Source: Intestinibaculum porci
Lineage (GTDB): Bacteria; Bacillota_I; Bacilli_A; Erysipelotrichales; Coprobacillaceae
Assembly (NCBI RefSeq): GCF_003925875.1
Contig: NZ_AP019309.1
Coordinates: forward strand, 62,001 to 126,000
DNA length: 64,000 bases
Direction: 5' to 3'
A model generated the notes under the pieces. It searched no databases. It was not told the origin of the DNA and saw only the letters and a list, made by a program, of their open reading frames with translations. The translations under genes were made by a program, and so were the position numbers. Of the stretch, positions 62,276-64,000 are shown in pieces; within the stretch, counting starts at the first letter, position 1; each line of letters starts with the position of its first letter.

Positions 62276-62318
62276 CATATTATATGTACTTAAAACCCGG
62301 CATAGGTATCTTCTAGGT
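62276..62318 (-). mobile_element. Solo end of an IS1634-like element
   Basis: GTCATATTATATGTACTTAA and the following TATCTTCTAGGTCTAATT match, in inverted orientation, the end region of the decayed transposase at 52935-52982 with a few differences. Only the terminal fragment is left. The rest of the gap up to 62565 shows no gene. Confidence 0.7.
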
Positions 62319-62565
62319 CTAATTGATTATTCCCACGTAAAAGCACCGGGTGTATTTTCGTGAGCACCACTCCGGTCAAAAAGAGGCAATAATTAGGTGC
62401 CAAAATTTCACTAAAAGATATGAAGATGAGGCGAAATAATAAATTATACCAGGGGATTCAAGACAAGTTATATTCCTTTTAGCCTTAATGAAATTTACGA
62501 TTTAACACATTGAATAATTGAATGGCTCCTCGTACAATATTCTTATAAATCAGGAGGCTGTTACA

Positions 62566-62733
62566 ATGACTGAAATTGTAAAAAGAGAGATTGATGAATT
62601 AAGAGATTATGTAAATTTAAAAGATTGTCAGAAAACAATGAACAAGGCTTGCGATAAGAAATATTATGAACTGGTCACTTATATCGCAAATCATAGGGAA
62701 AACTACGAAAAATATATTAAAGAAAATTCATGA
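62566..62733 (+). CDS. Small helical protein, 55 residues
   Basis: A short charged protein (TEIVKREIDELRDYVNLKDC at the start) has ATG 62566 behind a strong AGGAGG at 62552-62557. It has two helices and no membrane segment. The pattern resembles small Spo0E-like or Bacillus-type short regulators, but the Spo0E SQELD motif is absent. Unknown function. Confidence 0.6.
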   Translation: MTEIVKREIDELRDYVNLKDCQKTMNKACDKKYYELVTYIANHRENYEKYIKENS

Positions 62734-62795
62734 GTTGGGAAATTAACCCAACTTTTTAAATGTCATGATATAATGAAAAAAAGAAGGTGAAATTA

Positions 62796-63590
62796 ATGGA
62801 TATCGTATTATCAAGGATTCTTCGTTTCCTAAATGGTGCGCTCGTAATAGATGATATGTATCGAGTTGGAGCATTTATTGTGCAACATTACAATAAGATG
62901 AAATGTTACAGCGAAGAAGATATTTGTATTGAAGGGGCATTTAAAAAAGAAGATGTGGAACGCTTCTATCATTTATTAGGCTTTAAGGAATATCAGGATT
63001 TTCAGAACCAGCTGGTGGCTGATTTGGAATTAAGAAACAATGAAATTCAATTAAGAATGATCGGCTTACAGTTGGTTGATTACTTTAAAGATCTCAAGAT
63101 TAAAGAAAATGAAGCGCAGTTCTTACAAAAAATTGATGATATCGTCTATGATATTTATAAAGCTAATAGAATTGTGATCGTCGGATCACATTTTCCAAGC
63201 TGCTTAGCAGTAGATTTTCAGACGGATATGATTAATTTAGGCAAGAATGTCATTGAATATCATCATTGTGATCAAGACTTTGAGTTCTATGAAGATGATG
63301 TTGTATTCTTTTTAACCCAGACTGGAAGAACTATGAAAAGAGCCGATCGTAGTTTAATTGATGACTACATTAAACGTGCTCAGATTGTGATTATTACTCA
63401 AAATCCTAAGATTACATCTTATGAGAATATACCTGCTAAACATGTTTTGCAGGTGTTAGGAAAATATGATGGTATTCAATTTAATTATCAGTTAATGCGT
63501 ATTTTTGATCTCCTTAGAATACGTTATTATTTTAAGTATTATATTGCAGATGATTCGGTCAATTATCAGAGATCCGCTCTTTCTGAGTAA
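62796..63590 (+). CDS. Divergent RpiR-like protein with SIS domain
   Basis: The 264-residue protein keeps an RpiR-like layout. The N-terminal part ends in FYHLLGFKEYQDFQNQL, which matches the end of the RpiR helix-turn-helix, but the recognition helix (GAFKKEDVERF) is poorly conserved. The SIS domain is clear (RIVIVGSHFPSCLAVDFQTD, VVFFLTQTGRTMKRAD, IVIITQNPK). It may bind a phosphosugar without normal DNA binding. AAGAAGGTGA precedes ATG 62796. It overlaps the deformylase-like gene by 41 bp. Confidence 0.75.
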   Translation: MDIVLSRILRFLNGALVIDDMYRVGAFIVQHYNKMKCYSEEDICIEGAFKKEDVERFYHLLGFKEYQDFQNQLVADLELRNNEIQLRMIGLQLVDYFKDLKIKENEAQFLQKIDDIVYDIYKANRIVIVGSHFPSCLAVDFQTDMINLGKNVIEYHHCDQDFEFYEDDVVFFLTQTGRTMKRADRSLIDDYIKRAQIVIITQNPKITSYENIPAKHVLQVLGKYDGIQFNYQLMRIFDLLRIRYYFKYYIADDSVNYQRSALSE

Positions 63591-63966
63591 AAAAGCGGAA
63601 GCTGCCACAAAGGATGACCTTTATATTGCCACTGATTTAAAGGAGACATTAGCTGCTCATCGTCACGAATGTGTGGGGATGGCCGCAAATATGATTGGGG
63701 TCAATAAAAGAATCATCATCATTTTAGACGAAGATCAGATGATTGTGATGTTTAATCCGGAAATCATCAAAACATCAAAGAAAACCTATGTAGCGGAGGA
63801 AGGCTGCCTTTCTCATCCGGGATCATCAAAAGAAACCAAAAGATATGAGTCTGTTAAAGTTTCTTATTTGGATGAAAACTGGAAGAAAAAGATCAAGACA
63901 TATACTGGTTTTACAGCAGAAATCATACAGCATGAATGTGATCATTTGGAGGGAATATTAATCTAA
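63550..63966 (+). CDS. Peptide deformylase-like protein lacking the motif-1 glutamine
   Basis: The 138-residue protein has motif 2 EEGCLSHPG (metal-binding Cys) and motif 3 QHECDHLEG (two His and the catalytic Glu). Motif 1, normally GxGLAAxQ, reads VGMAANMIG, so the catalytic Gln is Met. Deformylases remove N-formyl from nascent proteins. This may be a secondary, altered member rather than the housekeeping enzyme. The start at 63550 lies inside the upstream gene with a weak ribosome site. Confidence 0.82.
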   Translation: MIRSIIRDPLFLSKKAEAATKDDLYIATDLKETLAAHRHECVGMAANMIGVNKRIIIILDEDQMIVMFNPEIIKTSKKTYVAEEGCLSHPGSSKETKRYESVKVSYLDENWKKKIKTYTGFTAEIIQHECDHLEGILI

Positions 63967-64000
63967 TGAAAACAGTATTAATAACTGGTGCTTCAAGCGG
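63966..64000 (+). CDS. Short-chain dehydrogenase/reductase, first codons only
   Basis: ATG overlaps the previous stop by one base (TAATG). The visible product MKTVLITGASS is the beginning of a Rossmann TGxxxGxG motif, so an SDR oxidoreductase is likely. The rest lies beyond the window. Confidence 0.7.
   Translation, partial: MKTVLITGASS

Overview
The window reads as chromosomal DNA of a low-GC Gram-positive (Bacillota). The mix of genes suggests a gut or rumen Erysipelotrichia relative: oleate hydratase, a dlt-type operon, an ECF vitamin-type transporter, DUF815 ATPase, TelA/XpaC, sortase-anchored proteins, and AT-rich genes with strong AGGAGG ribosome sites. The class assignment rests on gene content and style only, so it is moderate confidence. 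No rRNA or tRNA was seen.

Bases 1-13,300: the 3' end of a large sortase-anchored surface protein, a GNAT acetyltransferase, and oleate hydratase behind a promoter with a TetR-like palindrome. Next come a disulfide-oxidoreductase-like flavoprotein, an O6-methylguanine methyltransferase, and a scar of an old tandem duplication (truncated methyltransferase, thioredoxin-like and oxidoreductase copies). The intact methyltransferase/thioredoxin-like pair follows, then a NUDIX gene overlapping the ribosome site of a PLD-helicase-DUF3427 protein, and an XRE regulator.

Bases 13,300-34,900: a small envelope-type operon, a SAM hydrolase with a complete ECF transporter (S, fused A-A, T), and a fructokinase. 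The 3' half of the fructokinase gene is duplicated around an IS1634-like element. An RpiR regulator is followed by a reverse-strand dlt-like operon, in which a fold-type-III PLP decarboxylase-like gene sits between the ligase and carrier genes. Divergent from it is telA-xpaC-TM2. Then come a frameshifted secreted protein, a manganese riboswitch with mntP, and a DUF815 AAA+ ATPase. The telA operon and the small envelope operon share an unusual upstream module.

Bases 34,900-48,200: a TetR gene with a 27-bp palindrome over its promoter, a CobW GTPase/exonuclease operon ending in a GNAT-glycosylase fusion, a cyclophilin lipoprotein and a LysR regulator. A LytTR response regulator is cut cleanly in two by an IS30-like element carrying two extra genes. 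A split ThrE exporter and a nitroreductase follow.

Bases 48,200-58,200: a mobile-element graveyard around an orphan type I-C-like CRISPR array (14 repeats, 13 spacers, no cas genes). It contains a dead zinc-ribbon IS, two decayed transposases, a 4-kb element with two different IS3-type transposases, and a truncated IS1595-like gene.

Bases 58,200-64,000: a three-gene pilus operon (pilin, sortase C, accessory subunit), two RpiR/SIS regulators, a small protein, a deformylase-like gene lacking the usual glutamine, and the first codons of a short-chain dehydrogenase. The most promising biology is the dlt-like operon. Its PLP enzyme and altered ligase pocket suggest a non-D-alanine envelope modification.
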